From Malania oleifera (lineage: Eukaryota > Streptophyta > Magnoliopsida > Santalales > Ximeniaceae): a stretch of DNA of 64,000 nucleotides. The stretch is from NCBI RefSeq assembly GCF_029873635.1, contig NC_080423.1:101680991-101744990 (forward strand), given 5' to 3'. Shown here in pieces: positions 46,458 through 58,700 of this stretch (position 1 is the first letter of the stretch; each line of letters begins with the position of its first letter). The position numbers were made by a program, and so were the translations under genes. A model generated the notes under the pieces. That model made no database searches. It was given only the letters and a program-made list of their open reading frames with translations, and was not told where the DNA came from.

Positions 46458-49400
46458 TTACAGACATGACAGATGAAAATCAAAGATAGGCATGCTGCAG
46501 ACTGGGTAGTACTTACAAGATCTCTGTTGCAGAATCATTAATGCAGTTTGCAGCAACTCCCGAGCCTTCCTATCAGGAGTACATCCTGTGGATTCCATTT
46601 CCTCGTAAATCCCTTGTACCTGGTCAACAAAACATATGAATGATATAGAGTCAAATGGCTACATGAAATATTTGGCTTTGATTTATCATTGATCAATGTT
46701 TCACTTGACTGCTAAAAAGTAATAGGAAAAGAAACTTGGAATTAGAAAACCAACTGTCTGTTATAATAGTCCAACTTTTCACTTTTCCTTTTTCTGTGTT
46801 CTCAGCATTCAAAGCATAAATGAAAAAATGAACAATGGCTTGAGAGTAGAGGGTATATATACCTGATCAAACTTCTTTGCTCTCATAAGTGCCTTCATAA
46901 GTGTAGTGTAGGTAACTACATCAGGAGTTATACCCTTTGGAAGTAACAAGATCCTTGTTAAAAACATAGAAATAGAAGTATCTAAAGAAAGAATGGAACA
47001 AAAAGTCCAAAGGTCCTACAACTCAACCTTCCTTGCTTAGTCATATACATAAAATCCAAGTGGAAAATGCTTACACTTTCTTTCATATGGTGATAGATTG
47101 ATATTGCCTCCAAATGCCTTCCAGCAATGCCAAACGCATTGATCAAAACATTCAGAATTACAAGGTTTGGTTCAATACCTTCTGCTTCCATGAGCTGAAG
47201 AACCTTCACTGTCTGCTCACAGAATCCCTGCATGGGATACATAATTACAAACCATTATTGGAAGTTTTATGTGTTCCTACAGTAGATAGCTACAAACATC
47301 TGAATGGAAGCATAATTATTTGCATATAACAGAATCAATCTTAACTACGTGTACATTGGTTGGCCAGACTATGACGTCCAAAGGAAAAAACCGTCATTGT
47401 TGTTGTATTCATTAATTCAGGAAATCTGACAATTGTTTCAAGCACAAGTTATCAACTAGCCAGATGAGGCTCAAATAAAATAAAAATAAATAAATAATGA
47501 AAGGAGGTTCATCTACTATTATTTTAGATGTTTGGCATTATCATATTTCATCGGGTTAGTTTTCCAACATGCATACTCCATTCTTCAGTTTTGAAGCACA
47601 CACATACAACCCATGACCCCCACCATCCCAAACTTCTAGGTACCATGATCATAGATGCTGAGATGTAACACAAAATAATGCTATTTTCCACGTCATATTT
47701 TTACCTTATTCGGATTTCTTAAATAATGATGATGATAATCATAATCTGAAAGATGATTGGATGTTCTACAGAGAAATATCATTGCGTAAGCAGTCTCATC
47801 ATAAATTAGTTTAACATTAAGAGTCCTGTTAACAGATGTCCATTACCTTTAGCATTACCACTTTAAGCAGTTTTCACTTATTGCTATGTAAATAACTTTT
47901 ATAGTTCCTTAACAAGTGACCCTTTATTAGAAAAATGTTGGGGACGTGGCTCATATTCTGAGTGGAACGCATGTACCGGGGAAAGCACCGTGAAGTGAGG
48001 GACCAAGAGAGAGATGCAAGGAGCAGCCTTGAGGGCAAACCGTCGACCGTTTGGGGTGTAACCGTCGACGGTTTCAGGCAGTGTTGCAAGGTGTTCTTCT
48101 CGGCTTCAAACCGTTGACGGTTTCACTCGCGGATGTCATGGATTTTTGAATGCGAGATCAGTAGATTGAGAGTTTTTGGAGGAATTTCCTCCGGGGGATC
48201 GCTACAGAAGTGTTTTAGATTAATTATAGATCTTCTATACACATTAGATCATTATATATTCATTATTATATAACCCTAGATTGATTAGGGCTTGTGAGCT
48301 TCATTGAGATAGTGAAAACAGCCGCTGCTCTTATGGACGTAGGCGAATTTCCGAACCACGTAAATTCTTGTGTTCTTTGGTTATTACTTTCATTGATTCT
48401 CATTGTTAAGTGATTGCTAGGTTCATATAGTTCATCATCGAGTGTTTGCTTGCTTGTTCCATTAATTGTTCGTGAGAGTTCGTGTGGTTATGTCTGGCTG
48501 ATGATGTGTTGTATCACATCATGGATGAGGACTCACCTGCAGCGGTTTGGTTGAAACTAGAGCGCCGTTACATGTCCAAGTCACTGACGAACAAGCTGTA
48601 TCTTAAGTAAAAATTATATTGCCTTAAGATGGCAGAGGATTCGGACTTAACTCAACACATCAACACATTTAATTAGATCATTAGTGATCTGGGGCGAGTT
48701 AATGTGAAGTTCGAGGAAGAGGACAAAACGTTAATGCTACTGAATTCCCTACCTACGTTGCCTACATACGAGAACTAGTTACGACGCTGACTTGGAGGAA
48801 AGAAACCCTGGAGTTAGAGGACATCATGAGTGTATTGCTGGGGTTCCATCAAAGTAAAAAAGGCCAGCGATGAGGGTTCACATGGTGAAGGGCTCGTGGC
48901 GAAGGTTAATCAAGATCGTGGGAGAGGCAAGTCCTAGAGTGGATCGAGTGGTAATAAAACTCAGTCCACAAGGAGGAAGGATGTTTGTTGTTTTAAGTGA
49001 GGAAAACTATGGCACATAAAACCGGAATGTCTGGAGTGGGAGAAGGGAAAAGGAAAAACTCAAGAGGGTTTGTCAAAATCTGCGAATGTAGTTGAAGAAG
49101 GGGATTCAGGGAGCAGTGATTGTTAGATGCTTTCTATTTTATTGGGTTTAGAATGCCTCACGGGTTCTTGGATCCTAGAATTGAGATATTTTTTTCACAT
49201 GACACCCAACAAAGCCCGATTCACCACTTATAGATTGGTGAGTCCTGGTTCCGTTCTGATGGGAAACGGTGCAGTCTGTAAAGTTGTCGGAATGGGGGAT
49301 ATCAAGATCAAGATGTATGATGATGTGGTAAAGACATTGTGTGGGGTAAGACATGTACTCGATCTATGAAAGAATGTGATATCATTAGGTGCTTTGGATT

Positions 49401-52400
49401 GTAACGGGTATAGTTACAAGTCTAAAGGCGGGATGATGATGGTGTGTGATAGCGTATTGATAGAGATGAAGGGACAGAGGATAGCAAGGAATCTCTATAC
49501 ACTTTAGGGTAACACAGTTGTAGGTGGAGCTGCAGCTGAGAGTTCTGAGTCAGATAATACCGTTTTGTGTAATACAACCACACACAAAATGGAGGGTATT
49601 CTTAACTACATTAATATGGATGTTTGGGGACCAGTGAGGGTAGCATCATGGGTTGGACATGGGTATTTCGTAAAGTAATCACGAAATGTTTGGGGGTATC
49701 TCATGCGGCACAAGTTGGAGATGTTTGCTAGGTGTAACTTGTGGTTGAGGTGGAGTACCAGACTGGGAGAGAGTTCTTCAGGTCAGATATTGGTGTTGAG
49801 TACACTGGTGTTCAAGGAATTTTGTGAGCAGGACATGGTGTTTGTAGGACTTGCAAGAGACTTCTAGGTAAAGTCATTGAGTATGACATTATTCTCGATT
49901 AATCGATCGCCAAAGGTATCAGTAGATGAGAGAGTTGCAGGGGAGGCTTGGACAGGTCGTGTGGTAGACTTCTCTGATTTGAGAGAGTTTGGAGGTCAAG
50001 CCATGCACGATTCTAGTGAGGTGGGATCTAGGTTTGGTGTGATGTCTAGACAGTGCATCTTTCTAGTATAAAAGAAAGTTGGGTTCAAGTTGGGTGATCC
50101 AATCACAAATGGGGAGGCAATTGGTCAGGACATGATTTTCGGTGTTAAACTCATGGGACAGCAAACTCAGGTAGATGAAGAGAAACGGGTGCCAGAAAGC
50201 TGCAGTAGTAGCAACAAGCATGTTGTGCAGGTAGAGTTGGAGACTTAGGGCAGAAGTGCAAGAAGTTCTAACTTAGGAGACTTGCAGTATCACATGATAA
50301 ACTGGAGCAAAAAAGAGATTGTGATGCAGGTAGAGTTTCAGACTTAGGGCAAAGATGACATTGGTCATGATGTAGGGAGTTCAAGCTCAGGAGAGCAACA
50401 AGATCACAATGGGCTTAGAGGCACTATTAGGCCACCGCCCAGGTTGATCTGATGTTTTATTCAACCATCACTATTAGAAAGGATCCCATTACCTTTCAGG
50501 AGGCAGTGCACGGCCAAGGGAAGGGTAGGTGGATAGGTGCCATGGTGGAGGAGATGAAGTTATTGTATAAGAATCAGACGAGGGGGTTGATGGAGCTCCC
50601 AGAGGGTGAGAAGGAGATAGTCTGCAAGTGGGCAAGTATTCTATTGTTTTATGTGAGCGACATGCCGATTGTTGGGAAGGTTCCGATCAAGGTAAATCAT
50701 TAAGGGATTCTATTGAGAAAGGAAGTTGACATGAAGGTTTTAGGTACTACTAAGAGTGTTCCTGGGTTGGAGATTCTCAAGGATAAAGCTGCAAAGAAAT
50801 TGGGGTTATCTCAGGGTGGCTGTGTGGACAAAACTATAGGGAGATTGTGATTATCTCAGTATGGTTTTAGGGATCAGGTGTTGGAGAGATTTAGCATGGT
50901 TGATATTAAATTGGTCACCAAAACACCGTTGGTGAATCTAAGTAAACAATGTACCGCTCAGTACTCGAGGACGGACAGTGATGTTTGGAACGTGTCAAAG
51001 GTTTCCAATGCCAATCCAATGGGGTACTTTGGCAAATAACAAAGTGATCCGTTTGTTGCGAGGTTCGTGGATGGAGGCTACACAGGAGACTTGGATGACG
51101 GGAGGCTTACAACGGGGTACGTTGTGGGAAACCTACTTGTTGGAAGTCCAGGGTACAGTCTCAGGTCACACTGGTTACAACTAGATTGGAGTTCTTGGCA
51201 GTGGCTGAGGTTGCCAAGGTAGCATTGTGGTTTAGAGGATCATTCAAGGAGTTGGGTGTTCAACTAGGTGGAGTTCCTACTACAACGCCCAAACTTGGAC
51301 TTGGTTTACGTCTCCAGGTGTTAGACGAGAGACGAGTCCCAATCTACTAGCCTGAGTAGAGCAGTGGGGATTATGTTTTCAGATTTCTCCTAAGTAGTGA
51401 ATATTCGCCAAGGTGGAAATTGTTGGAGATGTGGCTCATATTCTGAGTGTAACGCATGTACCGGGGAAAGAACCGTGAAGCGAGGGACCAAAAGAGAGAT
51501 ACAGGATGCAGCCTGGAGGGCAAACCATCGATGATTTGGGGTGTAACCGTCGACGGTTTCAGGCAGTGTTGCAAGGTGTTCTTATCGGCTTCAAATTGTC
51601 GACGGTTTCACTCCTGGATGTCACAGATTTTCGAATTCGAGATCAGTAGATTGGGAGTTTTTCGGAAGAATTTCCTTCAGAGGATCGCTACGGAAGTGTT
51701 TTAGATTAACTATAGATCTTCTATATGCATTAGATCATTATATATTCATTATTATGTAACCCTAGATTGATTAGGGCTTGTAAGCTTTATTGAGATAGTG
51801 AAAATAGCAGTTGCTCCCGTGGACGTAGGCAAATCACCGAACCATGTAAATTCTTGTGTTCTTTGGTTATTGCTTTCATTGACTTTTATTGTTGAGTGAT
51901 TGCTAGGTTTGTATAGTTCATCATCGAGTGTTTGTTTGCTTGTTCAATTGATTGTTTGTGAGAGTTCGTGTGAGATTTTCCGCTGTGCACACTCGCACCG
52001 ACAATTGGTTTCTGAGGGCTAATTGTTGGTGATCAACAATTGGTACCAAACCTAGGTGATTGTTGGTGTGGGCAATTAACAACAACAAAAAATACTAAGA
52101 GTAAACAATTATTGGACTCATACCACCGACTGCCATAAACACGCCAAGCACTTTCTTTAAGCATATTGAGAGAGATGTGGACTCAAGAGGTAGAAATGAA
52201 GGGAGAGCACAGTAGCACACCTGTTGAGCATAAGCATTTGCTAACACACAAAACATGCTAGCTGAGGGTTGAAGACCCTCCACCTTTAAAGCACGTACAC
52301 ACTCTTCAGCATCCTGAAAACTCCCATATTGCCCATAAATATCAACCAAAACTGCATAAATCGCCCCACTTACTCGGTGCCCTTTACGTTTCATTTTCTC

Positions 52401-53465
52401 AAAATTCTCATTTATCATAGCCCACTTCCCTTGCTCGCCCAAACGGCTAATGATGGTAACGAAAACTTTTGGGTCAGGATATAATCCTTGTTCTAGCATC
52501 TCAGTAAACAACTCTAGAGCTTTAGATAGATCCCCAGCCTGACAATGCCACCGAATCAAAGAATTCCATGTTGTTATATCAGGCTTTATACCTTCTTGCT
52601 GCATTTTCTCAAACACTTGTAAGGCTTGACCTAATTCACCATACTTCCCATATGTATCAATTATACTGTTATAAATCCGATTGTCCAGTGAAACCCCCAT
52701 CTCCTTTATCTCTTTTATTATCCCAATCGCTTTCTTCCACATCCCATGATCCCTATAAAGACCAATAACCTTACCATACACAAATGAGTTCATCGGAAAC
52801 CCTTCCCGCTTCATACTACTGATAGTAGACCATGTATCTTTCAACCGCCCAGCATGGACGTGGTAATTCAGCAGTATCTCATATGTTTCCTGATTCCTTC
52901 TAATACCCAAATCAGCCATTACAGTCAAAACCCTGTCCGCAAGCCCTAAGAGGCCTTTTCTCAAATACCCTCTGAGCAAGGCATTACACACTCTCTGCGT
53001 TGGCATAATCCCAGAAGAATTCATTTCTTGAAAGATTGCTTCAGCTTCCCAAGTCCTGCCCGCAACCCCAAGAGCATCAATCAAGCAAGCGTAAGATACA
53101 GGGTTGGGATGAAACCCCAGAGCCTCCATTCGAGCAAGACACGCCATAGCACTATCAATGTCCCCTGCTTTGCAAGAATTGCTAATTGAGTTGTTATAGA
53201 AATCGTAAGAAGGCTCCTCTCCGATTCTAGTCTTGTTTGGGAAATCATTCGAGTTGTTTATGCTGGTTGAAATTGAAACGTTAATGTTCTCTTTTGCTAC
53301 CGCAACGAGTTCTCTGCTGCGCTGCATCTGATGATGCAGGGCATTGAAGATCTTGCATTTCACCGGACTTCCAAGAGATTGGAAACAGAAGGTGGGAAGC
53401 GGAGAGATGGCGTGAAGGAAAGGAATTAAAGGAGATTTATCAGGATGCTTGAGTGGAATCTCCAT
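46458..53465 (-). CDS. P-class pentatricopeptide repeat (PPR) protein
   Basis: Four exons on the minus strand: 53465-52221, 47227-47075, 46934-46863 and 46619-46458. All junctions are GT-AG and in phase 0, giving about 543 aa. Residues 1-85 are a non-repeat N-terminus that could target an organelle. Twelve consecutive PPR motifs of exactly 35 residues follow, ending TGCTPD, then a short tail (RKARELLQTALMILQQR). No E, DYW or SMR domain is seen, so this is P class: organelle RNA binding, usually stabilisation, splicing or translation. Residues 5 and 35 of the repeats read NN, AT, NN, EN, GD, ND, ND, VS, AS, CN, ND, TD. By the known code ND favours U, NN favours C/U and TD favours G. The last exon may instead splice at a strong TCTT|gtaagt donor (after LQQRS) to an acceptor near 46116, giving an immediate TGA. 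Intron 1 (4993 bp) holds an antisense Copia element. The motif order and tail recall CRP1-type P-class proteins, but I do not assign an orthologue. Confidence 0.88.
47936..48492 (+). repeat. 5' LTR of the intronic Copia element
   Basis: Shares nearly its whole length with 51421-52003. It carries TAACCGTCGACGGTTTC (about 48059-48075), two related palindromes (about 48036 and 48105), and a GGAGG-N5-CCTCC hairpin at 48178-48192. The inner boundary is approximate. Confidence 0.8.
51421..52003 (+). repeat. 3' LTR of the intronic Copia element
   Basis: Begins TGTTGGAGATG and ends CGCACCGACA. Palindromes at about 51543-51560 and 51594-51610. Confidence 0.82.
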
Positions 53466-55347
53466 GGTCTCCCCTGTTTCGCTTTCGCTGCAGCAGAAAA
53501 TATGGAGTATAGCAAACGTTAAAATGGATTATACCAATGTAGGCGAAAATTGATTCATATAACTTATTTTTTTATATTATTTAAAATTCATAAACATAAT
53601 TGATTGTTCAAAATAAAAACCTAATTATATTGTATACTTTAATAATTTTTAATTTTATATTTCCCGATTTGACATATGACTCAAATTGAGCTGAAAGTTG
53701 AATTGAGTTGAATAGTGAGCATGTTGGCTCAGATCAAGCCAAATAATGAGGAAGTTGGCTCAGATAAAGTTAAACAGTGTGAGTATCGGCTCGGTATAAG
53801 TCATATTATTTTGCAATCAGCTCAGTTGAGCCAAAGTGACCCCTTCATCGGCTCAGGTTAGGCCGATAGGTTTTGGGGGAGGGCTATGAAAGCCTATAGC
53901 TGACTTCGATAGAGCTAAAATACCTAGGGTTCGGTTCAAATTATAACTCTCAAATGAAATAAATTTATTTCGAATATTTGAGAGTGTAGGGGGCAACTAA
54001 TACACCAAAAATTGATAAATACGCTCATAGGTTAAACAACTATAAGAACACAATTTGATGCATCGCATAATTGCCCTTAAGTTATCTGTAACCCTTGGTA
54101 CGGTTATAAGAGCTACTATTGATATCATGCATAATCGCCTTTAAGTTACTCATAACTCTACTAAGCATAATGACACTCTCATAAATTCTAAGTTGAAGGA
54201 GGATCTGTCTCCACCATTGTAAAAAGGTGATCTCACGGGGAGGTAAGGATTTCATTCTCACTTACTCTTTACTTACTGTTGTAATATGTACCTCCCATCC
54301 CCTAACTTTGGCATCGGAGTGATTCCTCGGAGTATACCCCAAGTCGTCCAAGTCATCCTCATTTGGCTCTTTTTAGGCGATTGCGGTTGAATGACCGTTT
54401 ACTAAAGTGGTTCAATTTTTGGCAACAACAAATTGTAACAAGAAAGGTAAAAGATACTAACATTTCTTGAGATTTGACAAAAAAAAAACAAAATGTTGAT
54501 CTTCCTTAAGATTTCAAAAATCATACCTCTCCAGAGCTTCGAGAATTCTAAAAACCTTTCCTGAGATTTGTTGAAAAAAAAAAAAAATATAAATCTCTCT
54601 TTATATTTTGCAAAAAGATAAATATTCTGAGGGAAGATTTGTATTTTTTTGGTAAATCTCATTGGAGGTTTGTGACATTTTTAAAATATCAAGTAAGATT
54701 AATGAGATTTTTAAAACTTTAGGACATATTTTATTTTTTTGTCATATTTAAAAGGAAGTCAATAATTTTGCCTTAAAAGAAATATAGTCACTTAAAGTAA
54801 TGTTTTGTTTGTGAATTGGAATGAGACAACGGATGAACAAAATAAAAAGTTGAATAAAGTGAATGATGAAATCAAGTGATAAATTCGATTTCATTCTTCT
54901 AAGCAAATGCTAATAATTGAAAATACATAAGTAAAATATAATTTTTTTTTGGTTAAAAAACAAATTCTAGTTTCCAGCCATTGATTTTTTGACCAACTTA
55001 ATTAGATAGTGATTTGATAAGTGTTGATTCACACATATATTTTTAAATGAATACAATATGTGGGTTATGAAATGTGAAAACTATAATAAATGCATATTTA
55101 TCCTATAAATTAACTTTAAGGGTCCATTTAAAATTAAAAATTTTGGTTAGGAAAAGAAAAGAAAAAAATAAAAGAAAATTCATTTTTTGTTAAATTTTCT
55201 CTCTATATCAAATATTACTAAAAAAATGAAATTTATTCTAATAAGATAAATTTTTTTAAAAAATATTAATGGTGCAAATAATTTAATTTATGTTTATTAA
55301 TTTAATATATATATATTTTTTATTTTTCACTTTCTTTGATAACCAAA
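53466..55347. other. PPR promoter side, then repeat-derived DNA
   Basis: The first 100-150 bp should hold the PPR 5' UTR and core promoter; no clear TATA box was seen. From about 53650 to 54410 the wording (gttggctcaga repeats; 'aaggtgatctcacggggagg'; 'ctttggcatcggagtg') resembles the LTR and leader of a plant retroelement, but I cannot set its ends. From 54420 to 54780 A/T-rich sequence with repeated 'gagatttg' resembles 15290-15420. The remainder is AT-rich. Confidence 0.45.
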
Positions 55348-55942
55348 TGTTAGGAAATTTAATAAAATAAAAATAATAAAATTTAAACACAAATAAAAAT
55401 AAAATATAAACACGATTTACAAATAGGCTGAGATACGAATATCTCGCTCTCTTTAAGGAAATTCAAGCCCTCTGTAATTTTTTAACTCAACCCATGAATC
55501 GGTGCAGGAGAACTCCTCAAGACTTATCTCCCCTAAGATACAGTAACCCGATTTGAATTGTATGATTCTTTCCAATTTTGCACAAATGGAGGAGTTCAAA
55601 GCTACACAAAAAAACACTTTTCTTCACTTGTCAAACTCTCTAAAATTGAAAGAATGATGACATGATGAATGATGTAAAGAGAGTGGTGTGCAATTCTAAT
55701 GCCTTAAGATTCTATTTATAGACATAAAATGACTTTTCATTCTCCTTGCACTTAATAAATAAGATGTATAAATATTAAATAAGTACACACCTAATTTTAA
55801 GATATACTCTCATAATTAATCTTATGAATTTATAAGATACATAAATGAATGACCTAATTAAATGTAAATACATAACCCATTCCAATATACATAATCTTTT
55901 CCAAGATAATATATAAAATAATAATATCAAAATATACTAACA
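55348..55942 (-). repeat. 3' LTR of the minus-strand Copia element
   Basis: Ends are inverted (TGTTAG...CTAACA) and the inner edge abuts the polypurine tract. It has no obvious palindrome cluster. Confidence 0.8.
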
Positions 55943-58700
55943 GTTCCCCCCTCATTTTAATATTATGTATGTACCATGCACGTAGAGAATTTAACAATTC
56001 AAGATGAATAATTATGCATAATGAAGGTGTGCTTTACATTAAACTTTCACTCAATGAACAATAACCTTTACTCCAGAGCTAGTAGTGGCCTCAGACTTGA
56101 ACAATGATCGCTTAAGGGAAATAAGTATTACAACTCACACAAAATCATATAGGTGTTGACATGAGCTTTAACAGTCAACACGTTTCGACCTTGTGTTAAT
56201 CCTGGTTTCATGAGCATATTTGAGAATAAGCCCAATTCTAATAAAGAGCGGCCCATTCTTATGCTCATATAAGTGAAATTTGTTAAAGATGCTCTTGTAA
56301 CTCTAACACCCCACTCATAAGAGGCACATATTAACATTAAGAGTTTTAAAAACTCAGTGTCCTCCGTTACAAGATAAATGCACTTACACTATAGGGATGA
56401 GTTTAAAAATAATAGTGCATTTCTTACAACCACCATATGATTCGTTCTTCCCATTGAACCTAATTACAGGATCCATGGTCCTTGGGTTGGGTATCCTCAT
56501 GCATGGTTCATAATTTTACGGGCTTTAATTTTATCCCCTTCGATGTATTCTACATTCTATCTTTTACTAAGGCCTTAGTTAATGGATCTGCAAGATTCTC
56601 AGAAGATTTTATATAACTCACATTAATGATATCACAACTCAAATATGATCTCATAGTATCGTGTTTTCTTATTATGGATCTAGATTTACTGTTATAATTA
56701 CGAATATTCACTCTACCAGTTGCAGCAGTATTATCACAATTAATTATGATAGGTGGTATTGATTTTTCCCAAAAAAGAAATTTCATGCAATATATCTCTC
56801 AACCAACTTGCTTCCTCACTAGCTAACGCTAAAGTAATAAACTCAGCTTACATAGTTGAGTTAGCTATTATTGTTTTTTTTTTCTTAGATTTTTAGCAAA
56901 TAACACCATCACCTAAAGTAAAAATATAACCAAAGGTAAAGAGAGAATCACCTCACAAAGCATTCTAATTAGCATCACAAAAACCTTCAAGTACAGTAGG
57001 ATACTTAGTAAAAAACAAGTCATAATTTTTGATATCAACTAAATATTTCATTACACTTTCAAGAGAATTCCAATGTTCTCTACCTGGCTTGATCAAAGAT
57101 CTACTAAGTATTCCTACTGCATATATAATGTCAGGTCTAGTTAAATCAGTTGCATATCTCAGGCTACCAACAATGCTATTATATGTCTTTTGATTAACCA
57201 CTCCATTTTCATTCTCAATAGAAGATAAGTGATTACTTGAATCAAAAGGTGTAGTAACATGCTTGCACTTATCATAGTCATATTTATTCAAAAAAATTTC
57301 AACTAATGAGACTAATCAAGAAATATACCATCGTAAGATCTTGTAATTTTCATGCATACAATAACATGAGCCTCACTTAAATCTTTCAACTCAAAATATT
57401 TTTTGAGCATAGTTTTTGTTTTATTTATGACATGCAAATTTGAACAAAAAATGAGCAAGTCATTTACATAGAGACTAATAATAACATGTGAATCTTCCCA
57501 AGATTATGGTAGACACACTTGTTAGATTCATTTATTTTATATCCATTCTCAATCATGTAGGAGTCAAATTTTTCATGTCAATATTTTGGTGCTTATTTTA
57601 AGCCATAAAGAGACTTATTTAACTTACACACTTTGTTTTCTTGGCCAGACTCCATAAAGCCTTCGGGTTGGTCCATATAAATTTCTTCATCTAGGCCCCC
57701 ATATAAAAAAGTAGCTTTCACATCCATTTAATGCATTTGTAGATTATAACTTGTAGCAATCGCAATTAACAATCTAATGGATGTACTTTTGAAAACTGGA
57801 GAAAAGGTATCAAAAACATCAAGATCTTCTTTTTGTTTATAGCCTTCAGCTACAAGACAAGCCTTATACTTGTATATTGACCCATCCGGTTTGAGTTTCT
57901 TTTTAAGGATCTATTTGTACCCTCTGGTTTTACAACCCGATGGTAAATATACTAATTTGAAGTGGGCAAATAAGGTTGAGTAACTTCATGGATAATTCCC
58001 AAGGATTCTACAAATGAGTTGAATTCTAAAGATTCATACTCACGACTTCTGTCACTTCTAACTCTCTTAATTTTTCTACCGAACTGATTTCCAACCTCGA
58101 GGCAAAAGGTTTTAAATTTTACAAAAGCATCACTTTTATTTTTCAACAAATAAACATGCGTAAATTTTGAAAAAAAATGCCAATAAAAGTGATAAATATC
58201 TATTTTCTCCATGAATTAAAATTCCTTCAAATTTACACAAATCTATGTGAATTAAATCTAATAATTTGATATTTATTTCAATGCTTTTATGAGGCCCTTT
58301 TATTATTTTAGCTTTACTACATGATTCACACTTATCAAAATCCTTATCAACATTTGGAATTAATCCCAAACCACTACCAAGTGCATGAGTGGTATGTGAA
58401 TCACCAAGTATAATCGTTTTGGATTCTTTAAGAGGAGTGTACATTTTGAACCAAGATTTATCATAACAAACATGTCCATTAGAATTTGAGTTTGCCCGCC
58501 ACCCCTCAATATTGTAGACCATATTTATATCAGTAAGCATAGCCACAAATGGTTCCTCAACTATATTAGATTAAGGAATAGGTCGACGTTTTCGAAATTT
58601 GTAAATTCAAGTAGTATGCCCACTTTTGCCATAAACATAACAAATATTGTTGTTTTGCTTGTTTTGATTGGCCTTGGTGGCTACATAATCATGTTTAATG
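55348..58700 (-). mobile_element. Copia LTR retrotransposon fossil, minus strand
   Basis: A 595-bp LTR (55348-55942, TGTTAG/CTAACA ends) is followed by an antisense polypurine tract (gttcccccctcattt). Minus-strand domains then run from right to left: zinc-knuckle region (about 58640), GAG-pre-integrase (about 58300-58500), integrase (about 57960-58210), reverse transcriptase remnants (about 57300-57950) and RNase H (about 56550-57290, with DPLTKAL). It is broken, with many breaks, and no second LTR is seen at the right end. It is a different Copia family from the other two here: its LTR lacks GTCGAC palindromes. Confidence 0.85.

Larger units (their letters stand above)
47936..52003 (+). mobile_element. 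Copia (Tork-like) LTR retrotransposon fossil in PPR intron 1
   Basis: Lies antisense to the PPR gene. The 5' LTR starts TGTTGGGG at 47936. The 3' LTR is 51421-52003 and ends GACA. The internal region has gag-like (about 48490-49080), protease-like (about 49130), integrase-like (about 49600-50080) and reverse transcriptase/RNase H-like (about 50450-51290) remnants that match the element at 4843-14992 in order and wording. It is heavily broken. I found no clean 5-bp target duplication at the ends taken here. It is the same family or a sister of the 4843 element. Confidence 0.85.
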
